From contig NZ_FQXQ01000003.1 of assembly GCF_900130035.1 (NCBI RefSeq), forward strand, positions 496,001 to 560,000: 64,000 nt of DNA, in the 5' to 3' direction. Position 1 is the first letter of the stretch. Each line of letters starts with the position of its first letter. Positions 44,995-53,348 of the stretch are shown piece by piece. The position numbers and the translations under genes were made by a program. This DNA is from Wenyingzhuangia marina (lineage in GTDB: Bacteria > Bacteroidota > Bacteroidia > Flavobacteriales > Flavobacteriaceae). Under the pieces are notes generated by a model. The model saw only the letters and a program-made list of their open reading frames with translations, had not been told where the DNA came from and ran no database searches.

Positions 44995-45806
44995 AAGTGT
45001 AATTGTAATAGGTTATAATGTGCTTGTGGTAAGGTAACAACGTTTTTTCCTAATTTAGGATTTAAAGTAGCATAAATGCTTACATTTCTTACATAATTGT
45101 AAAGTAGCTGGTATACATCGTCTTTTTCTTTAATGGCACCATACAAGGTTAAAGCAAAGCTATTAGGATCCATTTTTAATTGTTCTGCTACAAATAAAAC
45201 ATAATACACAAAATCTTCTTTGCTTTGATAACTAAAATGATTTCCCAATAACAACTGATTATTTTCTATCACCATCAATTGAAAATTGTTTTCATAAACA
45301 TTTACAAACATCGCTTTGTGTCCAACATCGTTAGATTTTAGAATGTTTTGTAAAAAAACAGTAGAAGAGTGTAAGTAGGTAAACTCACCAAAAGAATCAA
45401 AAATAAAATTATTTACGTTTACAAAAGGGATATAAACATTGTTTATACTGAACTCGTTTAACTCATCAAAACTTACATAATCATTCTCAAATACTTTAAC
45501 GGTATTTTGTAAATAGCTATTAAGAATGTCTTCGTTAAAATAGGGTTGAGGCACAAAGGTGTTTAGTTCATTGTGATGAATTAATACAACCTCTTCGTAA
45601 GTATCATGTAAAAGCACATTGTTTTCAAAAATACGTTTCACTTCTTCTAGTATACTAGTAGGGGTGGTTATTTTGTTAGAAAACGGAATAGAGACAATAT
45701 GTTCGTAATTGTTTTCTGCGTTGTTATATACGCAAAAAGAAAATCCATCCGAACTTAATTGGATGGATAACTTTTTATAATTATGTATAAGTGTTTCCTT
45801 ACTCAT
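44991..45806 (-). CDS. DUF3822 family protein
   Basis: 271 aa. The start MSKETLIHNYKKLSIQLS and the layout match DUF3822, a Bacteroidota family with an actin-like (PilM/ASKHA) fold prediction. It has no signal peptide or membrane helix. It lies between a membrane protein gene (2 bp upstream) and rsmD, an order often kept in Flavobacteriia as far as I recall. Function unknown. Confidence 0.85.
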   Translation of the reverse strand: MSKETLIHNYKKLSIQLSSDGFSFCVYNNAENNYEHIVSIPFSNKITTPTSILEEVKRIFENNVLLHDTYEEVVLIHHNELNTFVPQPYFNEDILNSYLQNTVKVFENDYVSFDELNEFSINNVYIPFVNVNNFIFDSFGEFTYLHSSTVFLQNILKSNDVGHKAMFVNVYENNFQLMVIENNQLLLGNHFSYQSKEDFVYYVLFVAEQLKMDPNSFALTLYGAIKEKDDVYQLLYNYVRNVSIYATLNPKLGKNVVTLPQAHYNLLQLHL

Positions 45807-45808
45807 TA

Positions 45809-46537
45809 CTAGTTACTTGCCATAGCATCATATAATGGTGGCCAGTTTCCTGCTGTGCTTACTTCGTTTAAAGAACCAATAGTAATATATCCTCCAGGAA
45901 TTTCATCTCCTCCTAATGCTAATTTTTCTTGTTTTATTAATGATGGACTCATTCCTTCTAAAACCTCTGCCTTGTCAATTTCAACTTGAAATACTGAAGC
46001 TAAAACATCATTTGCTCTCAGAATAACCGCAGATTGAATTTTAAATTCTTTATCAGAATTAGGAATTTTTAACATGTTTTTATAATTACGTCCTGCAAAA
46101 ATCTTTTCTTTTACAGATTCGTAACCAATAGTGTCAGTTACTTTTTTCTCAACTTCAACCATTAAAGGAGACCAAGTAGTTCCTCTGTTTTCTTTAACAA
46201 TTTCGGTATGTGTATTGGTAATGGCAAATTGAGCAGTATCAATAAATTTGATCAAACCGTCACCATCTCCTGTAAATTTCCCAGTGATTGTATTGTAAGC
46301 ATCTTCAGCATCTGCAATTAACTTTAATTGTTTGATTACTTCAACATAACGTACTTTTTTCTCTTTGTTAAACTTGATAGGTTCCATGATCCCATCATAA
46401 ATTAAATAAGAAATGTATCCTGCAGCACCAAGTAATATGATAGAAACAATAGGAGTGAATTTAATAGGTAAATATTTTACAATAAGTATAGCTAAGGCAA
46501 CCGCTATTACTATTCCTAAAAGAATAAATAAAATCAT
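45809..46537 (-). CDS. conserved membrane-anchored protein
   Basis: 242 aa. Two N-terminal membrane segments (ILLGIVIAVALAILIVKYL and IVSIILLGAAGYISYLIY) are followed by a soluble domain with the block KKVRYVEVIKQLKLIADAED and a repeated TG motif near YNTITGKFTGDGDGLIKF. I do not recognise the domain. It shares a tight operon with DUF3822 and rsmD. The domain is likely periplasmic or cytoplasmic depending on topology, which cannot be settled here. Confidence 0.7.
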   Translation of the reverse strand: MILFILLGIVIAVALAILIVKYLPIKFTPIVSIILLGAAGYISYLIYDGIMEPIKFNKEKKVRYVEVIKQLKLIADAEDAYNTITGKFTGDGDGLIKFIDTAQFAITNTHTEIVKENRGTTWSPLMVEVEKKVTDTIGYESVKEKIFAGRNYKNMLKIPNSDKEFKIQSAVILRANDVLASVFQVEIDKAEVLEGMSPSLIKQEKLALGGDEIPGGYITIGSLNEVSTAGNWPPLYDAMASN

Positions 46538-46625
46538 TTTGTTTTTTGTATTAATTTTATAATGAACGAAGCCAAATTTACAATTTTTTTTTATTCATAA
46601 AAACTTTTACACATATTTCAATCCT

Positions 46626-46633
46626 TATATTTG
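46626..46633 (+). promoter_or_regulatory. -7 box of the helicase gene
   Basis: TATATTTG fits TAnnTTTG, 14 nt before the ATG at 46648. A clear -33 box is not seen. Confidence 0.5.
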
Positions 46634-46647
46634 TGTAAACTTTTTTC

Positions 46648-48084
46648 ATGATAAAATCTTCTACAGTTTTTTATAAGACCTTATTAAAAAAATTCCCATT
46701 TGAACCAACACCAATTCAGCAAGAACTATTACGTCAACTATCTGATTTTTCGTTTGATACAGATGATGATGCTATTTTTATTTTAAAAGGATATGCAGGT
46801 ACAGGTAAAACAACCACTATAAGTACTTATGTCAATCATCTGTGGGAAATTGGTAAAAAAGCAGTTTTATTAGCCCCTACTGGACGTGCCGCAAAGGTAA
46901 TTTCTAATTATTCTAAGAAAAAAGCACATACTATTCACAAAAAAATATACCATCCTAAGAAACAGTCTAACGGGAATGTTGCCTTTGTAAAGCAACCAAA
47001 CAAACATACCAATACTTTTTTTATTGTAGATGAATCTTCTATGATAGCAGATGGTTCTGGAGAGGTGAATTTGTTTGAGAGTAATTCTTTGTTAGATGAT
47101 TTGATGGAATATGTGTACAATGGTCTTAACTGTAAATTAATATTTATAGGAGATGTTGCACAGTTGCCACCCGTAAAATCTGAAATGAGTCCTGCATTGT
47201 CTGTAGATACTTTGTCTATTAACTATGGTAAAAATCCTTATTTATTGGAATTAGATCAGGTAATGAGACAACACGAAGATTCCGGAATTTTATGCAATGC
47301 AACAGCACTTCGCGCTCAGTTAGAAAGAGATGGCTTTTATGATTTTCAGTTTGATTTAAAATTTCCAGACATCATTCGTTTACAAGATGGATATGATATT
47401 GAAGATGCTATTGTGAACGCTTACGACAGGGCAGGAGTAGAAGATACTGCTTTTATTGTACGTTCTAACAAAAGAGCCAACCAATACAATCAACAAATTA
47501 GGACTAAAATCCGTGGTCAAGAAAGTGAAATTTCTGCTGGAGATTATGTCATGGTGGTAAAAAATAATTATTTCTGGTTAAAAGATACTACCGAAGCTGA
47601 TTTTATTGCTAATGGTGATATTTGTGAAGTGCAGCAAATTTATAATATTAAAGAATTGTACGGATTCCGTTTTGCAGAAGTAAAACTAAGATTGATAGAT
47701 TATGAAGATTTAAAACCTATTGATACGGTTATTTTGTTAGATACTCTAACTTCGGAAACCCCTTCATTAACCTATGAAGAATCAAATAGATTGTATCAAG
47801 AAGTACTACAAGATTATGCAGAGGAAAGATCTAAATACAAGCAAATGTTATCTGTAAAGAACAACCATTACTTTAATGCTTTGCAAATTAAGTTTGCTTA
47901 TGCCATGACATGCCATAAATCTCAAGGAGGACAGTGGGATACTGTTTTTATAGAACAGCCTTATTTACCTGATGGGTTGACCAAAGATAGTATGCGTTGG
48001 TTGTATACTGCTATTACTCGAGCCAAAGAAAAGGTTTATTTAATCGGATTTAAGAACGAGTATTTTGAGGAAAATGAATCGTAA
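46648..48084 (+). CDS. RecD/Dda-like superfamily 1 helicase
   Basis: 478 aa. The Walker A motif is LKGYAGTGKTTTIS, Walker B is FFIVDESSMI, motif III is FIGDVAQLPPV and motif VI lies in RWLYTAITRAKEKVYLIG. The size and motif spacing fit a Dda- or RecD2-like 5'-3' DNA helicase acting in repair or replication restart. It lacks the RecBCD context. It is monocistronic, transcribed away from the membrane protein operon. Confidence 0.92.
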   Translation: MIKSSTVFYKTLLKKFPFEPTPIQQELLRQLSDFSFDTDDDAIFILKGYAGTGKTTTISTYVNHLWEIGKKAVLLAPTGRAAKVISNYSKKKAHTIHKKIYHPKKQSNGNVAFVKQPNKHTNTFFIVDESSMIADGSGEVNLFESNSLLDDLMEYVYNGLNCKLIFIGDVAQLPPVKSEMSPALSVDTLSINYGKNPYLLELDQVMRQHEDSGILCNATALRAQLERDGFYDFQFDLKFPDIIRLQDGYDIEDAIVNAYDRAGVEDTAFIVRSNKRANQYNQQIRTKIRGQESEISAGDYVMVVKNNYFWLKDTTEADFIANGDICEVQQIYNIKELYGFRFAEVKLRLIDYEDLKPIDTVILLDTLTSETPSLTYEESNRLYQEVLQDYAEERSKYKQMLSVKNNHYFNALQIKFAYAMTCHKSQGGQWDTVFIEQPYLPDGLTKDSMRWLYTAITRAKEKVYLIGFKNEYFEENES

Positions 48085-48179
48085 ATTTTGATGCTTTTAA
48101 AGTACTTCAATATTTAACATGATTACCAGCCGTATTTCTTATTAGTTTATTAATTTAGAAACTAAATCATAACAAATAA

Positions 48180-48920
48180 ATGAAAATAGATATCAATGCA
48201 GATTTAGGAGAAGGTTTTTTGTTTGATGAAGAAATCATGCAAAATATTTCCTCATGTAATATTGCTTGTGGTGGACATACAGGTAGTGATAATTCTATGA
48301 GAGCAACCATTCGTTTGGCTGTAAAATATGGAGTAACTATTGGAGCGCATCCATCTTATCCAAATCCTGAGTTTTTCGGAAGAGAAGTCATGGATATTTC
48401 TGATGAAATGCTAAAGAAAGTTATTAGAGATCAAATTTTAACTTTGATAAGAATTGCTAGAGAAGAAGGTGCTTATGTGCGTTATGTAAAACCTCATGGA
48501 GCTTTGTATAATAAAGCTTCAGTCGATAGAGAAATGGCATTGTTGTTGGTCAATATTATTCAACAAATAGAACCAAGTGTGGCTTTAATGGGCTTGGCTG
48601 GTTCTGTGTTAGAAGAAGAAGCAAAAAAAGGACATCTAATCTTTTTAAGAGAAGGTTTTGCTGATAGAAGATATCATGATGATGGTACTTTGGTGTCTAG
48701 AAAAAATCCGTTAGGAGTGATTCGTTCTAAAGAACAAGTATGGGAACAGGTAGAAAGTATGATTTTGAATAAAAAAATCATCAGTTTAGAAGAAAATGAA
48801 ATATCACTAAACATACACAGTCTCTGTTTTCATGGAGATACTCCCGAAGCAGTTGAATTGCTTTCTTATGTTAATCAACAATTAGAAAAACATAAAATAG
48901 AAGTCAAAAATGTCATTTAA
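48180..48920 (+). CDS. pxpA: 5-oxoprolinase subunit PxpA (LamB/YcsF)
   Basis: 246 aa. The family start MKIDINADLGEGF and the motifs ISSCNIACGGHTGS, TIGAHPSYPNPEFFGRE and VKPHGALYNKA are all present. With PxpB and PxpC it splits 5-oxoproline (pyroglutamate) to glutamate using ATP. The end overlaps pxpB by 11 bp. The three genes form a complete operon. Transcription starts upstream; no promoter box was recognised with confidence. Confidence 0.95.
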   Translation: MKIDINADLGEGFLFDEEIMQNISSCNIACGGHTGSDNSMRATIRLAVKYGVTIGAHPSYPNPEFFGREVMDISDEMLKKVIRDQILTLIRIAREEGAYVRYVKPHGALYNKASVDREMALLLVNIIQQIEPSVALMGLAGSVLEEEAKKGHLIFLREGFADRRYHDDGTLVSRKNPLGVIRSKEQVWEQVESMILNKKIISLEENEISLNIHSLCFHGDTPEAVELLSYVNQQLEKHKIEVKNVI

Positions 48921-49581
48921 AGTTGTTCCATATGGTGAAAGTGCTTTTTTAATTCAGTTTGCAGATGAAATTTCTGTTGAAACTCATTTAAAAGTAAAAG
49001 CTTGTTACCAACAACTTAAAAAGATGCATATTCATGGAGTTCATTCTTTAATTCCGGCATACAATTCTATTACGGTCATGTTTCATTCTGAAAAAATAGA
49101 AAGCAGTACTTTAAAAGTATTTTTAGAAAATACTCCTTATAAAATTACTGAAGAAGAACTAACCAAAAATATTATTGAAATTCCAGTGTGTTACGAAGCC
49201 CCTTATAGCTTAGACATGGAATATATTTCTGGAAAATTAAACTTAAGTCCCCAAGAAGTTATAGATCTACATACAGCGCAACCTTATCTAGTTTATATGA
49301 TTGGGTTTGCTCCAGGATTTATGTATTTAGGAGGTTTGGATAAGCGTTTGCACACACCTAGAAAACAAACTCCAAGAGTTCAAATTCCAGCAGGAGCTGT
49401 TGGTTTGGCAGATCAACAAACAGGAGTTTATCCTTTGGTGACCCCAGGAGGTTGGCAAATTATAGGACAAACACCAATATCATTGTTTTCTAAAGAAAAA
49501 CCATCATTGGTGGCTATGGGAGATTACGTACAGTTTGTGCCTATTTCTGTAGCTGAATTTGAAAAAATGAAAAAGGCATGA
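48910..49581 (+). CDS. pxpB: 5-oxoprolinase subunit PxpB (KipI-like)
   Basis: 223 aa. The block IGFAPGFMYLGGLDKRL, followed by the QIPAGAVGLADQQTGVYPLVTPGGWQ region (only parts quoted), is typical of KipI/PxpB, and the N-terminus VVPYGESAFLIQFADEI matches. It is part of the ATP-dependent 5-oxoprolinase complex. The end overlaps the pxpC start by 4 bp (ATGA). Confidence 0.95.
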   Translation: MSFKVVPYGESAFLIQFADEISVETHLKVKACYQQLKKMHIHGVHSLIPAYNSITVMFHSEKIESSTLKVFLENTPYKITEEELTKNIIEIPVCYEAPYSLDMEYISGKLNLSPQEVIDLHTAQPYLVYMIGFAPGFMYLGGLDKRLHTPRKQTPRVQIPAGAVGLADQQTGVYPLVTPGGWQIIGQTPISLFSKEKPSLVAMGDYVQFVPISVAEFEKMKKA

Positions 49582-50435
49582 GTATAGAAATTTTATCTCC
49601 AGGTTTAAATACTACCATTCAGGACGGTGGTCGTTTGGGATTTCAAGACAAAGGAATTCCTGTGAGTGGTTTTATGGATGTTACATCTGCTCAATTAGCA
49701 AATACTTTGGTGACTAATGAACTCAATACTGCTGTGATTGAAATGACCTTATTAGGAATAAAATTTAAAGCAACGCAAGCCATTACCATTGCCATTACTG
49801 GAGCAGATATGCAGCCCAAATTAAATGGAAAATCAATCACTATGTACAAAGCTGTAGAAATTCCAAAAGACGGTATTGTTACTTTTAAAGGAGCATCTTC
49901 AGGAGTTTACGGATATATTGCAGTATTAGGAGGATTTAAAACACCAAGAGTATTGGGGAGTAAGTCGACTTATGTACCGGCAAAATTAGGAGGATACAAA
50001 GGAAGGATCTTACAAAAAGGAGATTTATTACCAGTTTTACACAATACTTTAAAGGCTATTAAATCTAAAGTAAAAACTCCTAATTTTTTATTAAGTGTTG
50101 AATTGTTTTGTGTGAAAGGACCAGAATGGGATTGGTTTTCTACAGAAAGTAAAACCGCCTTTCTCGATACTATTTTTACCATTGGAAAAGATAGCAATAG
50201 AATAGGAATTCGTTTAGAAGGTAATAAAATAGTACTTCCTAAAAAAGATGAGATCATTTCATCAGGAATTATTAAAGGTACAGTACAAATCACCAAAGCA
50301 GGTGATCCTATTGTAATGATGGCTGATGCACCTACTACAGGAGGTTATCTTCGTATGGTAAATCTTACCCAAAAATCTTGTGATTTACTAGCTCAAGTTC
50401 CCATAGGAGGAAAGGTACAATTTATATTAAAATAA
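49578..50435 (+). CDS. pxpC: 5-oxoprolinase subunit PxpC (KipA-like)
   Basis: 285 aa. The N-terminal GLNTTIQDGGRLGFQ and GIPVSGFMDVTSAQLAN, the block ITGADMQPKLNG and the late TGGYLRMVNLTQ are family motifs of biotin-dependent-carboxyltransferase-like/KipA proteins. It completes the PxpABC enzyme. It overlaps pxpB by 4 bp. A hairpin terminator follows. Confidence 0.95.
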   Translation: MSIEILSPGLNTTIQDGGRLGFQDKGIPVSGFMDVTSAQLANTLVTNELNTAVIEMTLLGIKFKATQAITIAITGADMQPKLNGKSITMYKAVEIPKDGIVTFKGASSGVYGYIAVLGGFKTPRVLGSKSTYVPAKLGGYKGRILQKGDLLPVLHNTLKAIKSKVKTPNFLLSVELFCVKGPEWDWFSTESKTAFLDTIFTIGKDSNRIGIRLEGNKIVLPKKDEIISSGIIKGTVQITKAGDPIVMMADAPTTGGYLRMVNLTQKSCDLLAQVPIGGKVQFILK

Positions 50436-50436
50436 A

Positions 50437-50472
50437 GTACGGGTAAACATATTAAAACATTTACCCGATACT
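50437..50472. terminator. bidirectional hairpin after pxpC
   Basis: Stem AGTA-GGGTAAA / TTTACCC-TACT with one C/A bulge pair and an AT-rich loop. It lies between pxpC and the convergent small gene ending at 50475. The T run is weak on both sides. Confidence 0.65.
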
Positions 50473-50474
50473 AT

Positions 50475-50690
50475 TTAGACAGCCACATTTGTATAATTTT
50501 GAATGTTGGTTTGGTGTAAAAATTTCATTTCAAAAACCTGTTCTTTTTCTTCTAATTTTTCATTTTCAGAAATCCACAATCTCATCAAATGATCAAATTC
50601 AGATTCAGGTAAATCTTTTCTTTTAATAATAGTGTTGTAAATGTTGTTTAGTTTTTTTCTTTGTTCGTGTAAGCTTAATTGATTTGCCAT
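50475..50690 (-). CDS. small helical hypothetical protein divergent from the WYL regulator
   Basis: 71 aa from the ATG at 50690 (MANQLSLHEQRKKLNNIYN). A longer frame from 50786 would run across the promoter region and start with an unlikely Cys- and Thr-rich lead. The protein is hydrophilic and helical with several aromatics (FDHLMRLWISENEKL). No motif recognised. It is divergent from the WYL regulator gene, which starts 101 bp away, so the regulator may control it. Confidence 0.65.
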   Translation of the reverse strand: MANQLSLHEQRKKLNNIYNTIIKRKDLPESEFDHLMRLWISENEKLEEKEQVFEMKFLHQTNIQNYTNVAV

Positions 50691-50791
50691 AATGGTATGT
50701 TTTTTTGTTTGATACAAATATGTGATCAATGTGTGTTGTGTTTGTGCACAATTGGTTATTTTTGATTTTTTACTAAAACATTCCATAAATT

Positions 50792-51802
50792 ATGGCAACC
50801 AATAAAAATGCAATCATTCGTTATCAAGCGTTAGACAAATGCTTTAGAAATACTGGGAAAAAATACAATATCAATGATTTAATAAAAGCGTGTAATCAGG
50901 CTTTGTATGATTTTAATGGAGAAACAGATGGTATTAAACGTAGACAGATTTACGATGATATCAACTTTATGAAAAGCGAACAGGGTTATGGAGTTGAATT
51001 AGAGGTAACCAAAGAAGGTAGAACTGCTTATTATAGATATGTAAATCCCGACTTTTCTATCAACAACCAACCGATGAATGAAACGGAAGCCAAGCAATTA
51101 AAAGAAGCTTTGTTAACCTTAAACAGGATTAAAGGAATGCCTCAATTTGGTTGGGTAGAAGAATTGACTTTGAAGTTAGAAAAGGATTTTGATTTTCACG
51201 AAACGCCAAGAGAAATTTTAGGTTTTGAAAACAATCCGTATCTAAAAGGTTTAGAGCATTTAAACACTTTATTTAATGCTGTTTTATATGAAAAAGTATT
51301 GCTAATAGGTTATCAAACCTTTAGAAATAATGAAGTGGAAGTATTTTCTATGCATCCACAATATTTAAAACAATATAATAATAGATGGTTTGTATTAGGA
51401 ACCCATTCAAAATATAAACCTGTAACTACTCTAGCTATTGATAGGATTGTGTCTATTAAAGAGAGTAAGGAAGAATACGAGGTTTCAACTATTGATTTTA
51501 CAGAGCGTTATGAGGATATTATTGGAATTACCAGAGGTTTAGACGATAAGTTAACCACCATTACACTAAAGGCTAATAAAAGTTTGGCTTCGTATATTTT
51601 AACGTCACCATTACATGGAAGTCAAAAAAATGGGGAATTGAATGAAGATGGATTAACGTTTACTTTAGAAGTAATTCCTAATTATGAATTAGAACAACAA
51701 ATTTTATCTTACGGAGAATCTTTAAAAGTAGTATCCCCTCCTGAGTTTGTGAATAAAATAAAAAACAGAATTAAAGATAGTTTAGATAATTACAAAAACT
51801 AA
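50792..51802 (+). CDS. WYL-domain transcriptional regulator
   Basis: 336 aa. The N-terminal part is a winged-helix-like domain (IRYQALDKCFRNTGKKYNIN). The WYL domain is at about 150-230 (YQTFRNNEVEVFSMHPQYLKQYNNRWFV), and the C-terminal WCX extension runs to the end. In other bacteria such proteins bind ligands such as nucleic acids and control DNA damage or defence genes. The nearest candidate targets are the divergent 71-aa gene and the following zinc-ribbon gene. Confidence 0.9.
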   Translation: MATNKNAIIRYQALDKCFRNTGKKYNINDLIKACNQALYDFNGETDGIKRRQIYDDINFMKSEQGYGVELEVTKEGRTAYYRYVNPDFSINNQPMNETEAKQLKEALLTLNRIKGMPQFGWVEELTLKLEKDFDFHETPREILGFENNPYLKGLEHLNTLFNAVLYEKVLLIGYQTFRNNEVEVFSMHPQYLKQYNNRWFVLGTHSKYKPVTTLAIDRIVSIKESKEEYEVSTIDFTERYEDIIGITRGLDDKLTTITLKANKSLASYILTSPLHGSQKNGELNEDGLTFTLEVIPNYELEQQILSYGESLKVVSPPEFVNKIKNRIKDSLDNYKN

Positions 51803-51825
51803 ACATTTAAAGTTATCATTATCCA

Positions 51826-52143
51826 ATGAAGCAAAAAACTTATACAAGGTGCCTAGAATGTAACACTGTAAATGAAGATAGTGATTACTGTAAAAACTGT
51901 GGAGCATTAATCAATATTGTTCTAAAACGTAGGCTAGAAAGTGAGGCTATGGAAGAGAGAAGAGTAGCTCTTGAGAATAAAATAAAGGAAGAGAGTAAAG
52001 TTTTAAAATTCTTTGAAAATGGTTTAACGCACCCATTCTTTATTATAAGATTATTCTTTAAAACATTACATTACATCTGGCTCTTTTTATCCATGGTTTT
52101 AGGTGGATTAATAGCCTCTATATTAGCTGCTGCGGCAGGTTAA
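51826..52143 (+). CDS. zinc-ribbon membrane protein
   Basis: 105 aa. The N-terminus has a four-cysteine zinc ribbon (CLECNTVNEDSDYCKNC). It continues with a basic/acidic helix and ends in a hydrophobic tail (YIWLFLSMVLGGLIASILAA), so it is likely inserted in the membrane with the ribbon in the cytoplasm. No specific function recognised. It follows the WYL gene by 23 bp and precedes a membrane protein gene by 23 bp. Confidence 0.75.
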   Translation: MKQKTYTRCLECNTVNEDSDYCKNCGALINIVLKRRLESEAMEERRVALENKIKEESKVLKFFENGLTHPFFIIRLFFKTLHYIWLFLSMVLGGLIASILAAAAG

Positions 52144-52166
52144 TGATAAAAACTTAGAATCCTAAA

Positions 52167-52550
52167 ATGAAAGTTTTCCGTTTTTTTAAACCAATGCAAT
52201 TGATATATTTTGTTTTAGTTATCATAGCTTTAACGGTTTATTCACTAAAACAGCATGGATATCAACTTCCGTTGTTCATCAATAATTTTTTAAATGATTT
52301 ACTTTGCTTACCAATTGTTTTAGGAATAATTACTCGTGTGATACAATTTCTTAAAAAAGATTCTGAATTTAAACTTCCTATTGGATTTATTATTTGCTTG
52401 GCAACTTACTATTCTATCTATTTTGAATATTATCAACCTAGAGTAAATAATCGGTATACTTCTGATTGGATTGATGTTTTATTATATTTCATAGGTGGTT
52501 TTTCTTATTTTTTCATCAGTAGATATAAAACAAATAAAAAAAGTATATAA
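52167..52550 (+). CDS. four-helix membrane protein of unknown function
   Basis: 127 aa with about four membrane segments (MQLIYFVLVIIALTVYSL, LLCLPIVLGIITRVIQFL, LPIGFIICLATYYSIYF, WIDVLLYFIGGFSYFFIS). The start ATG at 52167 follows the zinc-ribbon gene by 23 bp. No known motif was recognised. It is the last gene of that run before a 327-bp gap. Confidence 0.7.
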   Translation: MKVFRFFKPMQLIYFVLVIIALTVYSLKQHGYQLPLFINNFLNDLLCLPIVLGIITRVIQFLKKDSEFKLPIGFIICLATYYSIYFEYYQPRVNNRYTSDWIDVLLYFIGGFSYFFISRYKTNKKSI

Positions 52551-52790
52551 TAAGTTTTTGACATACTTTCCTTCATCAAATTTTAAAGTCTTGCTAAAGA
52601 GCATTAAATAAATCATGCTCTTAAAAGAAGTGTTTTTAAATATTAGTTGCTTTTAGCATAAATCTAGATTATCAACCCAAAATGTCTAAATAAAATAGAA
52701 TCATTATTTAGCTATGGTTTACAATTTAAAGACCATTGTTTTTTAGGAAAACATTTCTTGAATTTATTTATGAAAAAATACCTGTAAAGT
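52551..52790. other. intergenic region, no gene seen
   Basis: AT-rich sequence between the four-helix protein gene and the zinc-operon promoter. No ORF over 20 codons with a plausible start, no hairpin with T run and no repeat was recognised. Confidence 0.6.
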
Positions 52791-52821
52791 TTTGGTCAAT
52801 TCTAAAAGATAAATACATTTG
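52791..52821 (+). promoter_or_regulatory. consensus promoter of the zinc-type operon
   Basis: TTTG at 52791-52794, spacer of 19 nt, TACATTTG (TAnnTTTG) at 52814-52821. This is a textbook Bacteroidota promoter. Transcription should start at about 52827, so the dyad at 52827-52851 is placed right at the start site. Confidence 0.8.
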
Positions 52822-52826
52822 CAAAA

Positions 52827-52851
52827 GTAAATGCATCATTGTTGCTTTTAC
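52827..52851. promoter_or_regulatory. dyad at the transcription start of the zinc-type operon (candidate Zur operator)
   Basis: Left arm GTAAATGCA at 52827-52835 and right arm TGCTTTTAC at 52843-52851 match as an inverted repeat in 8 of 9 positions, with a 7-nt centre. Its position just after the -7 box is typical of repressor binding. A zinc-responsive regulator of the Fur family is the natural candidate from the genes downstream. It could instead form a leader hairpin. Confidence 0.55.
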
Positions 52852-52877
52852 GGGATAACTCTCCTTAAACAGGATTC

Positions 52878-53189
52878 ATGAAAAATAGCTGGTTAAAAAT
52901 TACGATAGCCCATTTGTTTCTCGCTCTTTTTATTTCTATAAAAATGGCAGGTTTGCATGCTTTTTTTCATTCTGATGAGGATAATGGTCATATAAATCAC
53001 TGTAAAGTTTGTGAGCATGTTGTTTTAGACAATTTAACTCCTAGTTTAGCAAGTTATACAGGTGATTTTGAATTTGATCTTCTAAAAAAAGAAATAACAC
53101 AAGAAGTTAAAACTGACTATAACTTTGTAGTAATTTCTGCTAGAGATACTTCTCAACTTTTTTCTAGGCCTCCGCCAGCAAAAAAATAA
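52878..53189 (+). CDS. small His/Cys-rich secreted or membrane protein
   Basis: 103 aa. An N-terminal hydrophobic stretch (ITIAHLFLALFISIKMAGL) acts as signal or anchor. Next comes a cluster of metal-binding residues, HAFFHSDEDNGHINHCKVCEH, of which His, Asp and Cys are the notable parts, then a low-complexity tail ending in RPPPAKK. The CxxC next to several His suggests zinc or copper binding. It is the first gene of the probable zinc operon, 160 bp before the TonB receptor. No named family recognised. Confidence 0.7.
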   Translation: MKNSWLKITIAHLFLALFISIKMAGLHAFFHSDEDNGHINHCKVCEHVVLDNLTPSLASYTGDFEFDLLKKEITQEVKTDYNFVVISARDTSQLFSRPPPAKK

Positions 53190-53229
53190 TTAAACCTAAG
53201 AACCTTTTTATATAACTACATGATTTTTT

Positions 53230-53249
53230 TGCCATAGTATTTAATGGCA
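53230..53249 (+). other. small dyad in the gap before the TonB receptor gene
   Basis: TGCCAT-N8-ATGGCA, a perfect 6-bp inverted repeat. It lies in the 159-bp gap between the first small gene and the receptor gene. It has no T run, so it is probably not a terminator. Confidence 0.4.
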
Positions 53250-53348
53250 TTAAAGAATCTATATAGGGAAGTTATGTATGTAGGTATCGTTATTTCTTTG
53301 TCTTCAAATTCTTGTTAGGAGACAATTATACAAATCAATCAACAAATT

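Noticed and set aside
50475-50786. A longer 103-aa form of the small gene before the WYL regulator
   Set aside because: The extra 32 residues cross the divergent promoter region and look non-coding. The ATG at 50690 fits better.
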